From assembly GCA_012862575.1 (NCBI GenBank), contig BLSF01000046.1, positions 1 through 64,000 of the forward strand: a stretch of 64,000 nt of DNA, in the 5' to 3' direction. A program made the position numbers and the translations under genes. The stretch's first letter is position 1, and each line of letters starts with the position of its first letter. The notes beneath the pieces were generated by a model. That model saw only the letters and a list, made by a program, of their open reading frames with translations. It did not search any database and was not told the origin of the DNA. Source of the DNA: Parietichytrium sp. I65-24A. Its lineage: Eukaryota > Sar > Bigyra > Thraustochytrida > Thraustochytriidae. Below, piece by piece: positions 20,423 to 32,480 of this stretch.

Positions 20423-22336
20423 TTAACGATGCGCACGGCCCCAGACGAGCTTGAGAACAAGAACGAAACAAAGTTGGTAGAACAAAGCCCACGCGACGAG
20501 AACCAGCATATCTTGCCAGATCACGACGTCCTCACAGCTGTAGAATTTGAGGATAGCCTCTCCAGAGTTGAGAACCGGGTTGTCGAAACTTTCGATTGAG
20601 CTGAACTCGTTCTTCATGAAGATACGAAAGCTGTACGAGTGAAATGCGATGTAATACCCCCAAATGAACCAGTCGGGAATGTCATTTCTAACGATGAAAA
20701 AACCTTGGCAAAGCATGAAGAAGCCAAAGAGGCCAGCGCCGAGCGCAATTCCAATAATGTAATGCGGGACAAGGCTGGCAATCAGGTTCATGATCGACTC
20801 GGCAACAACGAGAGAGAGGAAGAGGCACGTTGCGTAGACCCAAAATCCATTCATGCCGGAGAGGGGGATGATGCACACGGTGGACATAAGAGCAATGATA
20901 AAGATACCTGGAAGTGCACACAAAAAGTTGCTAACCACGTAAGGGCCGAGCCGGTAGGTTCCGTTGTGATACTCGCGAAGAAAGGTGGCGCGCTCCATGA
21001 TGTAAAAGGGGAGTACTGCCACGCTCATAAAGACGAGAAACGCTCCAACGAAAAAGATAATAGAGACACGGGAGTTGATGTCTGCGGTGGTGAAGCTTTC
21101 TCCGAGGTCCAGGTACATGAGGCCAATCATCAGAGAGAGCATGACGTACATCACGAAGCGGACCCAGTAGATACCCGGGTTGCGGACGTTGTTGAGCAAG
21201 TTTCGCTTACTGAGTGTAAGAAAGTCCACGAGAAGTGGGTAAGATTTGTGCTTCACTTTTTTCTCCTGCACGACCGACTTATTTTGTTCGGCAGTAGTGT
21301 TTTTGACGTCCTCTAAGATCGCAGCTTTCTCCGCGCTCGCTGCGTAGCTAGCCGCGAGAACGATTGGGTCGGCGTGAGTGGAGAATTCCTCAAAGTCAGT
21401 GTTGACGATGGAGATGAGAAAGTCCGCAGGGTTGGAAAACTGCGGGCAAGCAAACCCTTGCTTGGCGAAGAAGTCGATCACACTCGAGCGTGGGCCAGCG
21501 TACAGAGTGTGGCCGCGGCTGAGGAGCATGAACCCGTCAAAAAGGTCCCACACTTCGCTTGAAGGCTGGTGAATGGTCGTCATGACGCTGTGTCCATTGC
21601 GAGCGAGTGAATGCAGGCATTTGACAACCCCGTAGGCTGATGCACTGTCCAAGCCCGAGGTAGGCTCATCCAGAATGAGGACCGAGGGTCTAGATATAAG
21701 CTCAATCGCAATGCTGAGCCTGCGCTTTTGACCACCGGACAAACCTTTACGAAAGATGTCCCCGACGAGGGTGTTTCTGCAGGACCCGAGCCCCATTTGA
21801 TCGATGGCGTCCGTGACAAGGGCCTCAAACTCCTCCGCACCGAGACTCCAGCCGTAGCAGAACCGCGCCGCATAGCAGATTGTCTCGTATGTGCTAAACT
21901 GGCCCATAAGAGTGTCCTCCTGAGCGACGTACGAGACCATATCCTTGCGCATCTTGGGCGTCGGCTTGCGCCCATTCAGAAGCACAGAGCCGCCGACCTT
22001 GGCCTTGCCGACTCTTCCGGAGACCACGTCGCACAGCGATGTCTTGCCACTGCCGCTTGGGCCCATAACCGCTGTGAGCTCTCCAGGCTTGAGAATTCCT
22101 GTGGTGTCCTGCACAATCACCTTGTCTACTTTGCCTTTGCCGGTCTCCGCGTTCTTGACGCGAACCGTGTATGTCAGATTCTCCCAGGTCACCACCACCG
22201 GCGGGCAGCTGCGCACGTTCACCATCGAGGTCACGCTGGTAGGAGCGCCAGCTCCGTGGTCCGATGATGGTGTCTGGGATTCCATATCCATCTTGACATC
22301 CTCCACCTTGACGTCGCTCGCATTCTCCCCGATCAT
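20423..22336 (-). CDS. ABCG-family half transporter
   Basis: This 637-residue protein starts at the ATG at 22336. It has the reverse order typical of the ABCG/White family, with the ATPase first and the membrane domain after. Walker A is GPSGSGKT (residues ~91-98), the signature is LSGGQKRR (~199), and Walker B with D-loop is VLILDEPTSGLDSASA (~220-235), followed by the switch His in TTIHQPSSE. From residue ~370 the ABC2-type membrane region has about six hydrophobic helices, including FVMYVMLSLMIGLMYLDLG and IIFFVGAFLVFMSVAVLPFY. All catalytic motifs are intact. Half transporters must dimerise. Family substrates are lipids, sterols, pigments and drugs; the sequence does not say which. The length is normal for the family and no intron is seen. 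Confidence 0.92.
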   Translation of the reverse strand: MIGENASDVKVEDVKMDMESQTPSSDHGAGAPTSVTSMVNVRSCPPVVVTWENLTYTVRVKNAETGKGKVDKVIVQDTTGILKPGELTAVMGPSGSGKTSLCDVVSGRVGKAKVGGSVLLNGRKPTPKMRKDMVSYVAQEDTLMGQFSTYETICYAARFCYGWSLGAEEFEALVTDAIDQMGLGSCRNTLVGDIFRKGLSGGQKRRLSIAIELISRPSVLILDEPTSGLDSASAYGVVKCLHSLARNGHSVMTTIHQPSSEVWDLFDGFMLLSRGHTLYAGPRSSVIDFFAKQGFACPQFSNPADFLISIVNTDFEEFSTHADPIVLAASYAASAEKAAILEDVKNTTAEQNKSVVQEKKVKHKSYPLLVDFLTLSKRNLLNNVRNPGIYWVRFVMYVMLSLMIGLMYLDLGESFTTADINSRVSIIFFVGAFLVFMSVAVLPFYIMERATFLREYHNGTYRLGPYVVSNFLCALPGIFIIALMSTVCIIPLSGMNGFWVYATCLFLSLVVAESIMNLIASLVPHYIIGIALGAGLFGFFMLCQGFFIVRNDIPDWFIWGYYIAFHSYSFRIFMKNEFSSIESFDNPVLNSGEAILKFYSCEDVVIWQDMLVLVAWALFYQLCFVLVLKLVWGRAHR

Positions 22337-25300
22337 TTTCCCAGCTCTGATTCAATCAAGCAATCAAGCCAACGCGCAAGTCTTGCAGTCCGAATCGATC
22401 CCTCGAGAGACGCGCCAACGAAGTCCAACAGTCGCTCTCGATCGGTTTCGACTTTTCGACTTCCCACTTGTTTGAAAGTTCAAACTGAAGAGGCGCTCGT
22501 GTAAGCCACCAGCATTCGGGGTCTGCCTGCCTTTGGCCTTCCCTTCCCTTCTTCTTTCGCTAGTTCACTCATTCACTCATTGTGTCTCTTCTGATTGACA
22601 GCGAATCGATAGAATCGATGATTGATTGATTGATTAATTCATTGACTTGAGAGTCAATTGACTGTGAATGAAATAACTGTGAATATCTGTGAACGCAACA
22701 TCTTTCCTTTTTCACGCCCACTACTCTCGCTCCATACGACTTGGTGTGCAGGTTGCAGGGGTTGCAGGGCCTCTTCAACCCGCAACTACTCCTATACTCC
22801 CAGCTAGCACAGAGAGGAGAGCGTGCGGAGGGAAGAGAGAAGAGAGTAGAGAGTAGAGAGTAGAGAGAAGAGAGGGAGAGAGGGAGGTAATTTTCAGGGG
22901 GAGAAAGAGTAAGTTAGTTCAAGGGAGAGAGGGAGAGAGAGAGAGCAAGGGAGGGAGAGAGGGTTTTGGGAAAGAGCTTCTTTTTCTTTTCAAGTTGTGG
23001 GACGGGTGAACGATGTGGGCGGGCAGCGACCCATTTTTTGTGCAGAATCAATTGCTTCTGATTACCTTTTTAATTAATTCATTACAATGTGCAATGCATA
23101 ATTCTTTCTTGTCTCTTTTCCTCCTCACGTCTCCCTCTCACACTCTTCTCACAGATCACAGATCACAGATATTCACAGATCACAGAGAGAGGGAGGCACG
23201 GAGCGCAGCGCTCCAGTGAAGAGAGTCGCCCGAATCTGGAGCTTTGAAACTGACAGCGAGAACGCAGCCACACAGCGAGAGAAGGAGAGAGGGAGGGAGA
23301 GGGAGAAGAGAGGAGACACGCGTGTCGCTTTCCTCGGATGCAAAGTCGTTGTTCCTCACTCTCCAATCACAAGTATAAAGTTTTGAAAAGTAAATCGCAA
23401 GTATAAAGTTTTGAAAAAGCAATTCAATAATTTCGATTGTCCAAAAGAGTTAGAAAGATGATAGAAGGCAAGCAGAATTTCAGAACAGAATTCACGTGCA
23501 CAACAATGTAAATAAGTTTATTAGTCTTATTAGCCCCCGACTGGGTCGCTGACTCGCGCTGACTCGTCGATTTGGACTACAGTTTCGCAATTTTTGCTAC
23601 GAGAACGGTTATCGAGACGCTATAGCTCCCTCCGAAAACTCTTTCACACAACGATAGTACTATAATCATAGCGGCGTTTACCGTGCGACTACTGCTGGTC
23701 AGAAAGTGAAACGGTTGGCGTGGGCCCAAGCAGTACCCATTTGAGTAACTGACTGGTAGTGCAGCACGAGTGAGTGAGAGGCAGAAAGAATGAGTCCAAA
23801 TTCCAACTGAACTCTTGCATCTTTTTGCCTTCCAAAATAGAAAGAATAAATGGAACGCGTTTCGATGAAGGTGTGGCTCTAGCTAAACTAGAGTGTGCAA
23901 GAGAGCAGCCGCACAATGTAGTGAGCAAATTTGCAGTTCAAATGCCAAGGAAAGAAGAAAGAATGAAAGGAGAGTAACTGTTTCGTCTCCTCTGTGAGAG
24001 AAGTAGTCAGTCCCCACAGCTTGGCTTTCCCCAAAGATGTAAGTTGATTGGTGCTAAGCAGATGATTTAGCTAGCTACTAGAAAGCAGCACGGCGGAAGA
24101 GGTGAGCTTGGTGAGCTAGCTAGTAGCTAGTCTAGAGAGAGGTGTTCAGGGTTTGGTGGACTTGCTGACTATCAGTGCTCCTTCCTTACCCTAAGCGCGG
24201 CTGGCACTTTGACGTAGGGTTGTCGGGACCAATGAGCCTTCGTCGCACATTGAGTCAGCAGCAGAGACATGTACGCTTTTGCGGTGTTTGTTTTATCTCG
24301 AGAAACGAGTATGTGTACTGAGTACTTTCTCCTTTCAGTCGACTTGCTTCTTGCATTCGATCGCAATAGCTGCCAAGGACCCTAGCTAGAGAATTCATTC
24401 CGCGAGTACAGTACGATTCTGATTTCGGTTCTCGAGGTTTCAGCTCTTGCAAAGTCAGGCGTCGCCTGGAGGTTCTTTCGGAAGGTCCCAAAGATCGTCG
24501 GGAAGAATCTGATCAGCAATGACGTCCGCAAACTTGACAAGACAGTAACAGAACGAAATAAAATAACTCACTCTCCCAATGTTTGCTTGGTTGACTGTAA
24601 ACTAACAGTAAAGTAAATAACTGTCACCGCGAGAGATGTGTCTAAAAAAAATCTGCGAGCTCGACCGTGAGCTCGACCTGATTTTATTTCTCACCGACCA
24701 GCAATCAAGCGAGAAACTTGTCCCAGGTGGCACTCGATTTTTCCAAAAAAAGTGATTCCAACCTTCTCCTCTTCTCCTAACTTTTCGAATCCGCCTTTTC
24801 ACTTTCCTACCTTGCGAATGCGAAACTCCAATCGGTCTTTAATTTAAAAATAAATGCATTTTTTGAAAATAAATAAAACCAACCAAGCATGCTCGAGCCT
24901 TTTCTCCATGCCATTCGAAGCCTTTGCCTCCTTTGCCTTTCGTCAATCTGTACTGGTTCCGGTACCGGTATGTATGTGCCGTACGTGAACTCACGTGGTA
25001 CTGTACTGAGTATTACTGAGTACTCGCAAAATACCACCAGAGCATAACTTACCACAGCTCCTTGCACGTCCTGGCTGCTATCGAAGAGAGGTGTTTCGCG
25101 GACTGTACGGCCAGCGAAAGATCTGCGGTGCTCTTGCGATCTTGAGTGTTTCTTTCTTTCTTTCTTTCTTACTTACTTTCAAGAGTTGAGGAAAGAAAGC
25201 AAGAAAGCATCGTTGCGCATTGGATGCATTGGATGCTTTGCGAAAGAAGGAAGGCTCTGCGAAAGAAGGAAGGCTCTTCAGTCGACAGAGGCCATGGCCG

Positions 25301-28219
25301 AAACATTCCACCAAAAGTACAGCGAGAGGATGAACTTGCTTCCTTGTCTTCACAAGTATTAGCGAGGTTATAGGAATAAGTTCAATCATAAGAACCCGCA
25401 TCACGACTTTGTGGGTTCCCGACACTCGGGTTCTAATATAGCCTCTATTATATTCAAACCGTATCAATCTGCCTAGTGCAAATGAGCTCTCTCGAGCTAG
25501 GAGTTCAGGTAGTGCACTTCTTCGGAGATTATTTATCCCGCGACGAAATGCCCGTGGGGAATGTATTACGTTTTTCTCTGATAAATCCAAGTAGCACCAG
25601 CTCGGCCAGAAGCGTACTCTACTTCTATTTTACAGTTAATTCATTAATTATTCCTGGTACGCTGCACAACTGGGAAGTAACCATGGCCTAGTGAAAGAGG
25701 TATACACTCTGTAGAACCGGTGGAATCCTGCAATCCGTTTATTGAGACAAGTGGCAATCGCTAAAGGTAGGGAGTGGTAGCGTCAGCTATACAGCTGACT
25801 AGTAGTTCTGGAGAGAGATGCAAGATCTCTGACAGTGAGTTTCGTGAAGTAACACTCTCTCTTGTGCGCTATTCTGAATCCTGCAATCAAAAAATTCATT
25901 TAATTTTTCTAAAGCTGCGTTCAGACGCGCCATGAAACACCACCAAACTTCACTCGAAGAGCGGCGTGTTGCGATTGTATCATAGTGCACACGCACCTAC
26001 ACATCATGTGGGGCCTGATTGAGAATTGAGACCGCACGCTGCGACTATTACAAGAACGGATTCTCAGCGAGTTGGCACGCAGGGACGTCCATCCACATTG
26101 GCATTGGCATTGATAAGTCATTTGGCATTGACTGGCATTGGAGTTTCGGCATGTGGCATCATCGTTTCATACCCCTCCATCGCAACGCTTTCCCAATCGC
26201 TGTTTCAGACTTCGAAAATCAGAATTTACAGTTAGATAAATTAGTTCAGACCCAGAAGTCGAGCGCGAAAAGCCCTCTTTTGATTGTGACTTCAAAATTA
26301 ACGTGCAAGTGAAGCATATCTGCAAATGGGCCTACGGGCTAAGGGCATATGCCTGTACATCGCATCAGGGTGAGAGTGAGAGAGGGCCAGGAATTTTGCA
26401 GTGACTGCCACGACCCAACTTATCGATGAGAAAAGTCGAAGACCGGAGAGCGCTTGCAAGAGAAAAAGGAAGGAAAGAAAGGAGAGTAGATGATTGATCG
26501 ATCGATAGACGAATGAGTGGATGGGAGGATGGGAGAACATGTGAGGACGGTCGTCTCATTGTCCGGACAACAAGGGCTGTGAAAGTGTGCAGTGCTCGAA
26601 AAGAATTAAATTTCGGAATGTCAGGACTTCAAAAGTCGGAGCGTAACTCGTAATTGGCTACTATCTCTTCGAAAGCAGGGTACGTACAAGAGCGGAGTTT
26701 CAGACCGCGGAGCCAACTTGCAGGAGCGATGCACGTAAGTGCGCGTCCAGGCGACGTGTTATTATCAGAATTAAAAAACAGTCTCGGAGCATCTCGGAGC
26801 GCGAGCAAGTCGTTATAATTTCCTATTTTACCTCAATGAACATTGAGATTGAACAAAAAGAAACAAGATTTTGTAAGTGATGTATTAATCCCCACCACTG
26901 CTACCGTAGCTGTGTACTGCTCTGCGCCGTACTGGTACGTGCGAGGACCTTCATTCAGCGCAAGTTTTGCGACTTGTTGTCACCTCAGAGTGACTCCACA
27001 GAGCTAGAATTCATGACAGCAAAGATGAACAAATCTTTAACAATTGAATCACAGTGAAAGAGTTAAAACTCTCACAGTCCACCTCACACCAACAGCGACA
27101 TGAAATGACTGTGTATCACAATACGATTGCCATGTGCCCCACTCACCTCTCTCCGAGTCTCTCTTTCTCTCTCTCTCTCTTTTTTTTTTTTTTTTAAAGC
27201 ACCTCTCAACCTCCTCTGAGGTACATCCCATTGCGCGCGCTTCTGTTGACCATATCTCTGCTAACGAGCCCACTCCCTTCTCATAGCTCTGTGGGACGCC
27301 ATGAAATCTCACAGTGAAAGAGAAGCACAAGTTCATTTGTGCTGGAGAAGGTGGAGGGGGAAGAAGGCGTACAGAGAACGGACGGCACGGTGTTTCGTAT
27401 CTCTTTGATCGAATGCCTCATCTGTGGTGTCTCCGTAAGCGAAACACCCTCTCTCTACAAATATAAAGTATTTGCGAGACTGATGGCAAAGTCGAGGGCC
27501 CCGGGTTGCGCAGCCGCTATCTCACAGCCAATCTTTCTATCCGAGTCAAGAGCGCTCACGACTCTCCTCGTACAGTACAATACTCCACCAGATACCTCCC
27601 AGCTCTCTCAGGGTCTCACATGGTCTCACACTCCTCAGGATTCGACGCTGAGTGTGCTGTGAGGAGTGAGCTACGTAAATGGGGTGAGGACTCACTGCGA
27701 TTACCAGAGGTGCTTGTGAAAAGGAAGGAGCATGTGCACTTGGAGAGGTATGCCAGGGGCTTGTTGCTTGCCCGAAATACAACTGGTTGACAAAATGCAT
27801 TAGTCTTGTGCTCGCTGACTCATGAGGATAACTGTGCACATCACTGTTGTTAACTCGCTCTCTCTGACTGGTAACTTTCTGATCTGAGGGCTGGCACATT
27901 GACTGAACCGCGCCGTACCGCAGTGCTTTCACAGGACGATTATTGGGCTTGAGCCCGTGCGCGACAAAGTCCCGCGCCAGACCCTTTTCTTTGTACGCAG
28001 AATATCAAGCTTTACAGCCGAGACTTACCTCAATCACAAGTGTATGCGTCCATCTTTCTTTTCCGGCGCAAAACGCACGTTCTTCCAACGCTCTGACTGA
28101 CCGTTCACTGGCAATCAAACGAGGCACTCTCTCTGTCGAACTGGCAGGGTAGGAGCTCAAAATAAATTCTCGACAAGCTTGCGGCGAAGGGATCGTGTCA
28201 ATACCCAAACTATCAAGCG
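22337..28219. other. 5.9-kb gene-poor region
   Basis: No gene is recognised on either strand. It holds purine-rich tracts (22800-22980, 23280-23320), a TTTC microsatellite (about 25148-25172), a CT run with a T tract (about 27160-27197), and many short tandem words. Its last ~2.2 kb belongs to the aminotransferase duplication: blocks near 26016-26090, 26941-26975 and 27900-28219 recur upstream of the second or third aminotransferase gene. Confidence 0.45.
27900..28219 (+). promoter_or_regulatory. Promoter-side block shared by aminotransferase genes A and D
   Basis: This block matches 36670-37046 upstream of gene D: ttgactgaac, cacaggac, ttgagcccgt, cgacaaag, gaggcact.tct, gcaggagctcaaa, then gaagggatcgtgtcaatacccaaact directly before the ATG. 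Conservation right up to the start codon supports the chosen starts and suggests that both genes share a promoter. Confidence 0.6.
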
Positions 28220-30178
28220 ATGTGGCTCCAGAGTTCAAAAGCTGAGAATAGCCCGACCACGATCCACCAAACGAAGACCTTGAGTGAAAGCAAAGCTTCA
28301 ACAGAGTCAATGGAGAGTGTCTCTTTGTCCTCGTCGGAAGCCGAACTGCAAGCGCAGAAAGTGCAGAAAAGAAATGCAAACGCCGGCCAGGCCAGTGGCT
28401 GGCGTCAAATGCTCGACTTTGACGTCGCCCCAGCACAGAAGGACGTGGGCCAGGCCATCCGCGAAGGCATGATTGGCGATAGAGCGCACTTTCAAACACC
28501 GTTCGGAGAGCGACAGATCGTGTACGCCGACTGGACCGCCAGCGGAAGGGCGCTCACGCAGGTGGAAGAATACGTGCAGAGAAAGGTCTTGCCGTGGTAT
28601 GCCAACTCGCACACTACGACAAGCTGTACCGGCGCACGAACCACTCAGCTGCGTCAAACTGCTCGCGACTACATTCTACAGTGCGTGAACGGGGTCCCAG
28701 AGCAAGACATTGTGTTCTTTGCCGGAAGTGGGTCCACTGCTGCCATCAATAAGCTCGCGCAGCTGGTCAAAGTGGACAACAAGTCCCGGCGCGGCTCGTT
28801 CTTCAAACGGCCAGTCCGGCCACTTGTCATTGTTGGACCTCACGAGCATCACTCCAACTTGCTCCCGTGGCGCGAGTCTGGGGCAAAAGTGGTCATTGTC
28901 TCGGACAACGCCGATGACAACGGGCCAAACATGGCTGAGATCGAACAGCTCTTGAAAAAGCACCACAAGCGAAGGCTGATAGTGGGGACCTTTTCTGCAG
29001 CATCCAACGTGACTGGCGTGATGAGCAACGTGAAAGCGATTGCGAAACTGCTGCACAAGTATGGCGCGCTTGCATTCTTCGACTACGCGTGTGGAGCGCC
29101 GTATCTGAAGATGGACATGAACCCTGGCGAGAAGGACGAGGCGCCGGACGCGATCTTCCTCTCGACCCACAAGTTTATTGGTGGAGTCAACACATCAGGC
29201 GTGCTTGTGTGCAAACGCAGTGTCATTGTGGCAAGCAAGCCGTCGACCCCGAATATTGGCGGCGGCACGGTACTCTGGGTGACGCGAAAGACACACGTCT
29301 ACCTGGACGATGTAATTGAGCGCGAAGAAGGCGGGACCCCGGATATCGTCGGAAATGTTCGCACGGCCCTAATATTTGCAGTGAAAGAGCAATACGGTAT
29401 CGATCGGATTGAGAAGCGTGAGAAAGAGCTGAGCGCACTTATTCGTCGGAGACATGCGCGCGTGCCAAATCTGCACATTCTTGGACCCCCATTGGACAAG
29501 ACCGAGGTACACCGCCTCCCAATCATCTCGTTTCTGGTAAAGCATCCGCAAACCGGCAAGTTCTTGCATCACAACCTAGTTGCAGCATTGTTGAACGACC
29601 TCTACGGAATCAACTCGCGTAGCGGATGCATGTGTGCTGGTCCGATTGCCCAGCGGCTGCTTGGCTTTACGGACGCTGTGGTGAGCAAAGCCAGTGGCTT
29701 GCTCAATAAGGGCGAATTTTACAAGCCCGGGTACACGAGGTTGAGTCTGGCGTACTTTATTTCGGACGAGGAGGCAAATTTCATCTTGGACGCCCTCGAG
29801 CAATTCGCTGAGCATGCTTGGAAGCTGGTTCCTTTGTACAAATTCGACCACAAGACGTCCGAATGGTCTTACTCGCCTCCGAAGGGTGTTGTCGGAAACC
29901 ATCAGACAGTTCCTGACAACGGTAAGCAACTATACTTTCGAACGGTTCTGAAGGCAGCTTTAGACCTTTATAAAGTCGTGGACGAGCTTCTTCGCAACGG
30001 ACAACTCGAGTCGCACGTGCACTCCTCGGTGAGAAGCTTTCCTTCCTTCGTCCTCTATGACCAGGTTTGGTATTTAGTGCCTGAAGACCTTTTCGCAGGC
30101 CCACCTTCGCCAACGTTTGACAACTTTGTGGGCCCGACAAAGTACTGGCCCCGCGTCTTGGCACACAACAAACAGTGA
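28220..30178 (+). CDS. Class-V aminotransferase / cysteine-desulfurase-like protein (copy A)
   Basis: This 652-residue protein has a PLP fold-type I core at ~75-510. The opening is YADWTASGRAL. The cofactor Lys sits in STHKFIGG (K318). FDYACGAP carries the PLP-contacting Asp. SRSGCMCAGP (C470, C472) matches the position of the active-site Cys of SufS-type desulfurases. The N-terminal ~75 residues are Ser/Glu-rich, and a ~150-residue C-terminal extension is absent from bacterial SufS (about 400 residues). The likely chemistry is removing sulfur from cysteine or a related PLP elimination; no targeting peptide is obvious, so a mitochondrial Fe-S role is not supported. The ATG is fixed by comparison with copy D. 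The central ~1.1 kb is almost identical in DNA to copies B and D, which points to recent duplication or gene conversion. Confidence 0.85.
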   Translation: MWLQSSKAENSPTTIHQTKTLSESKASTESMESVSLSSSEAELQAQKVQKRNANAGQASGWRQMLDFDVAPAQKDVGQAIREGMIGDRAHFQTPFGERQIVYADWTASGRALTQVEEYVQRKVLPWYANSHTTTSCTGARTTQLRQTARDYILQCVNGVPEQDIVFFAGSGSTAAINKLAQLVKVDNKSRRGSFFKRPVRPLVIVGPHEHHSNLLPWRESGAKVVIVSDNADDNGPNMAEIEQLLKKHHKRRLIVGTFSAASNVTGVMSNVKAIAKLLHKYGALAFFDYACGAPYLKMDMNPGEKDEAPDAIFLSTHKFIGGVNTSGVLVCKRSVIVASKPSTPNIGGGTVLWVTRKTHVYLDDVIEREEGGTPDIVGNVRTALIFAVKEQYGIDRIEKREKELSALIRRRHARVPNLHILGPPLDKTEVHRLPIISFLVKHPQTGKFLHHNLVAALLNDLYGINSRSGCMCAGPIAQRLLGFTDAVVSKASGLLNKGEFYKPGYTRLSLAYFISDEEANFILDALEQFAEHAWKLVPLYKFDHKTSEWSYSPPKGVVGNHQTVPDNGKQLYFRTVLKAALDLYKVVDELLRNGQLESHVHSSVRSFPSFVLYDQVWYLVPEDLFAGPPSPTFDNFVGPTKYWPRVLAHNKQ

Positions 30179-30237
30179 GGAGCTCGAGCGTCTTTCCGTT
30201 TCCTTGTATGCTAGTCTTTCTAACACTTCTTTCACTT

Positions 30238-30540
30238 CATCAAAGATGAACTAAAGTATCGTGGCCGTGTAAATCCTTTTTCAAGAGTCTCCACAACGAG
30301 CAGTTGCATGCGCCCACATCAACGCGTCTATTGATGGCATCATCAAAGGAGCCCAAAAAGTTGCGCTTCACATGCAATGCTTCCCTGTGGACTACTCCTC
30401 TTGATGGGTGTGTCATACCACTCCATGGACGTCTTTGCCGGCATCCACAATTTGCCTCCGAGCTTGTACATGTCGGCCGCGCCACTTGTGTTTGTTTGAT
30501 GAGTTCGTAGACCGGTTTCTCTACAGATTCCAATGTTTTT
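30238..30540 (+). mobile_element. Retroelement 3' fragment just after aminotransferase A
   Basis: The sequence from tcaaagatgaactaaag onward parallels the C-terminal coding part of the retroelement at 42978-43851, read on that element's coding strand: KDELKHRGRVNP, then VAC.HI.ASIDGIIKGA.K. It then continues into a tail (atccacaatt, tgtcggc.gcgccacttgtg, ctcgtaga, tctcta.aga) shared with 44.3-44.5 kb. It is degenerate and truncated on the 5' side. It lies directly in the 3' flank of gene A. Confidence 0.7.
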
Positions 30541-32480
30541 CAGTCTGAAATGAAAACTTGCTTAAGGCCAACTCAATCAGAACAAGAGCATACAAGAGCG
30601 GCAACCCCAAAGTAGAGAACCCAGTCTTCATGATTTGGCTGGTTCCCAACGCGTTTGGGTTCTCCTCTATGGCCGCACACTACCAGCTAGCTGCATAGCT
30701 CCGCTTTAAGCAAATGTATAAGGAAGTGAGCTTTACTACTCGGTGTAACTATCTACTAGAGAGCACACACCTCGCTTTATTCTCCACGGACAAAGGGTTT
30801 TAAGAGGGGTGTTTTAGCAATTCATTTTGTCTGTTTGCTTCTTTGAATTGTTCCAATTATTCCAACTGTCCGTAACTTTGTCAAAAGTCGCGTCAATGGG
30901 CGTACTAGTACTGATTGCTGTAATCAAAATTCAAAATTCAAATCACAAGCAATCAAATAATTCGCCACGAAAAGACACAACACCAAAATTTCAACTCGAC
31001 TTGGCTTGTGAGAGGAGACGAAAACCATGTGAGCTTTTAAAGTTTAAGATATGTGTTCGTTATTACCGCACACTACGACGTGGCGGGGGGGTGGGGCGAC
31101 TGTTACAAGAACGGATATATAGCAAGTTAGCACGTTGGGAGATGTTGGGAGAGTTGGGTGATGGCGCGCGTGGTGGCGCACCCTCTCTTTTATTCAAAGT
31201 GTTGGCCGACGCGCAAGGTTTCAATTAGAATTGATTATGTAGATTTATTCACAGTCATTTCATTTCGTATTTATTTATTTATTTTCCAAGAGCAGTTGAC
31301 TCATTACTCAATTCGCAAGTTCAAAACTCAAAAGTGCAGAATACATATCATTCGTTTTAGTCATTGAAGTGAGAGTGTGCTGCTTGCTTCTCGTTGGACC
31401 GCAGAGTTCAGAATGAATGAGCGAATGGATAGATGGGTGTTCAGGGCTCGCATTTCAAGTCCCGCACGACTTCTTTCCGTTGAGCCATGCTGAGCCACAG
31501 TAATGGCATTGAAAATCGACGAGTCTTGAGAGTTTGCCTTGCTTCCGTGCTCGTGTTCATGTAGCGCCGTGCATTTGGAGCGCAGTTTTAGCCCAAACTT
31601 CGCGAAAGCCCTCTGAACATCTGCAAATAAGTTCATTAACTGTACATAGTACACAACTTGGGTACTAGAGTACAAGGTACTAGAACTGCCCTGCACATCT
31701 GCACATGGCGGTTGACGTGAGGCTTCACTGCAAGTTTTGAAGCCTTGAAAGCTTGTAGCGACTGCCACGGCCTCGCTCGATGCAACGAATTTGCTGCCGG
31801 TCTAGTTTCCACTGCGAGCTGAGAGTTAGTTGCACGTGACACCCACACCCTCACAGAGCAGAGGTCATAGAGAGCTTGCAAGCGAGGGAAAGAGGACTAA
31901 CTGAGTTCGTAGCTGGTCGATGGCTGAGTGGATAGATGGATGGGTGGATCCTCGCGTTGTCAGTATTCACGAAGTAAGAGATCGCCTGGGTATAATTCAA
32001 TGTCAACAGAGCGCGTAGCCATGGCAGTGAAAGAGTGTAGAATACTTGCAGTCAGAAACACATCCAGGGAGGGAGGGTTCAGAGAAAGGACACGGCCCAC
32101 TGCTTTCAAACTAGCCAGTTGCCAAGCGCATCGCACTGCAAAAGTGGTTGCTCTCTCTCTCTCTCTCTCTCTCTCTTCGAAAATAGAGCTCTTTCAAGAG
32201 CCGATTGAGCAGATTGGCGCCCAAAGTAAGGGGAAGTCTTAGACTACGAAGTCACCTGCAAACGAGACACACCATGGGCCCAATCACTATCGGTTTCGAC
32301 ACCGGTACTCATACAAGCCACGGGAAGAGAGCAGAATATCTTCTACTTTGCACCATTTCCTGAATGCAAAATAGGCATCCACAGACCCTGTTTGGCCACG
32401 CCGAAGCCGCAACTCAAACCCAAAACAAAATATTGACCCCAGCAAGCAGACGCGATCTCTGACAACTAAATAAACAAACC
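30541..32480. other. Spacer, upstream region of aminotransferase B
   Basis: No gene is seen. Near 31059-31140 a block (ttacaagaacgga, agttagcacg) recurs from 26016-26090, so this appears to be a diverged copy of the aminotransferase upstream region. A (CT)n run occupies about 32153-32176. Confidence 0.45.

Noticed and set aside
22337-28219. Search for tRNA genes or CRISPR-like arrays in the gene-poor regions
   Set aside because: No T-arm-like GGTTCRANNCC in a cloverleaf context was noticed by eye, and no regularly spaced repeats with unique spacers. A tRNA scan would be decisive.
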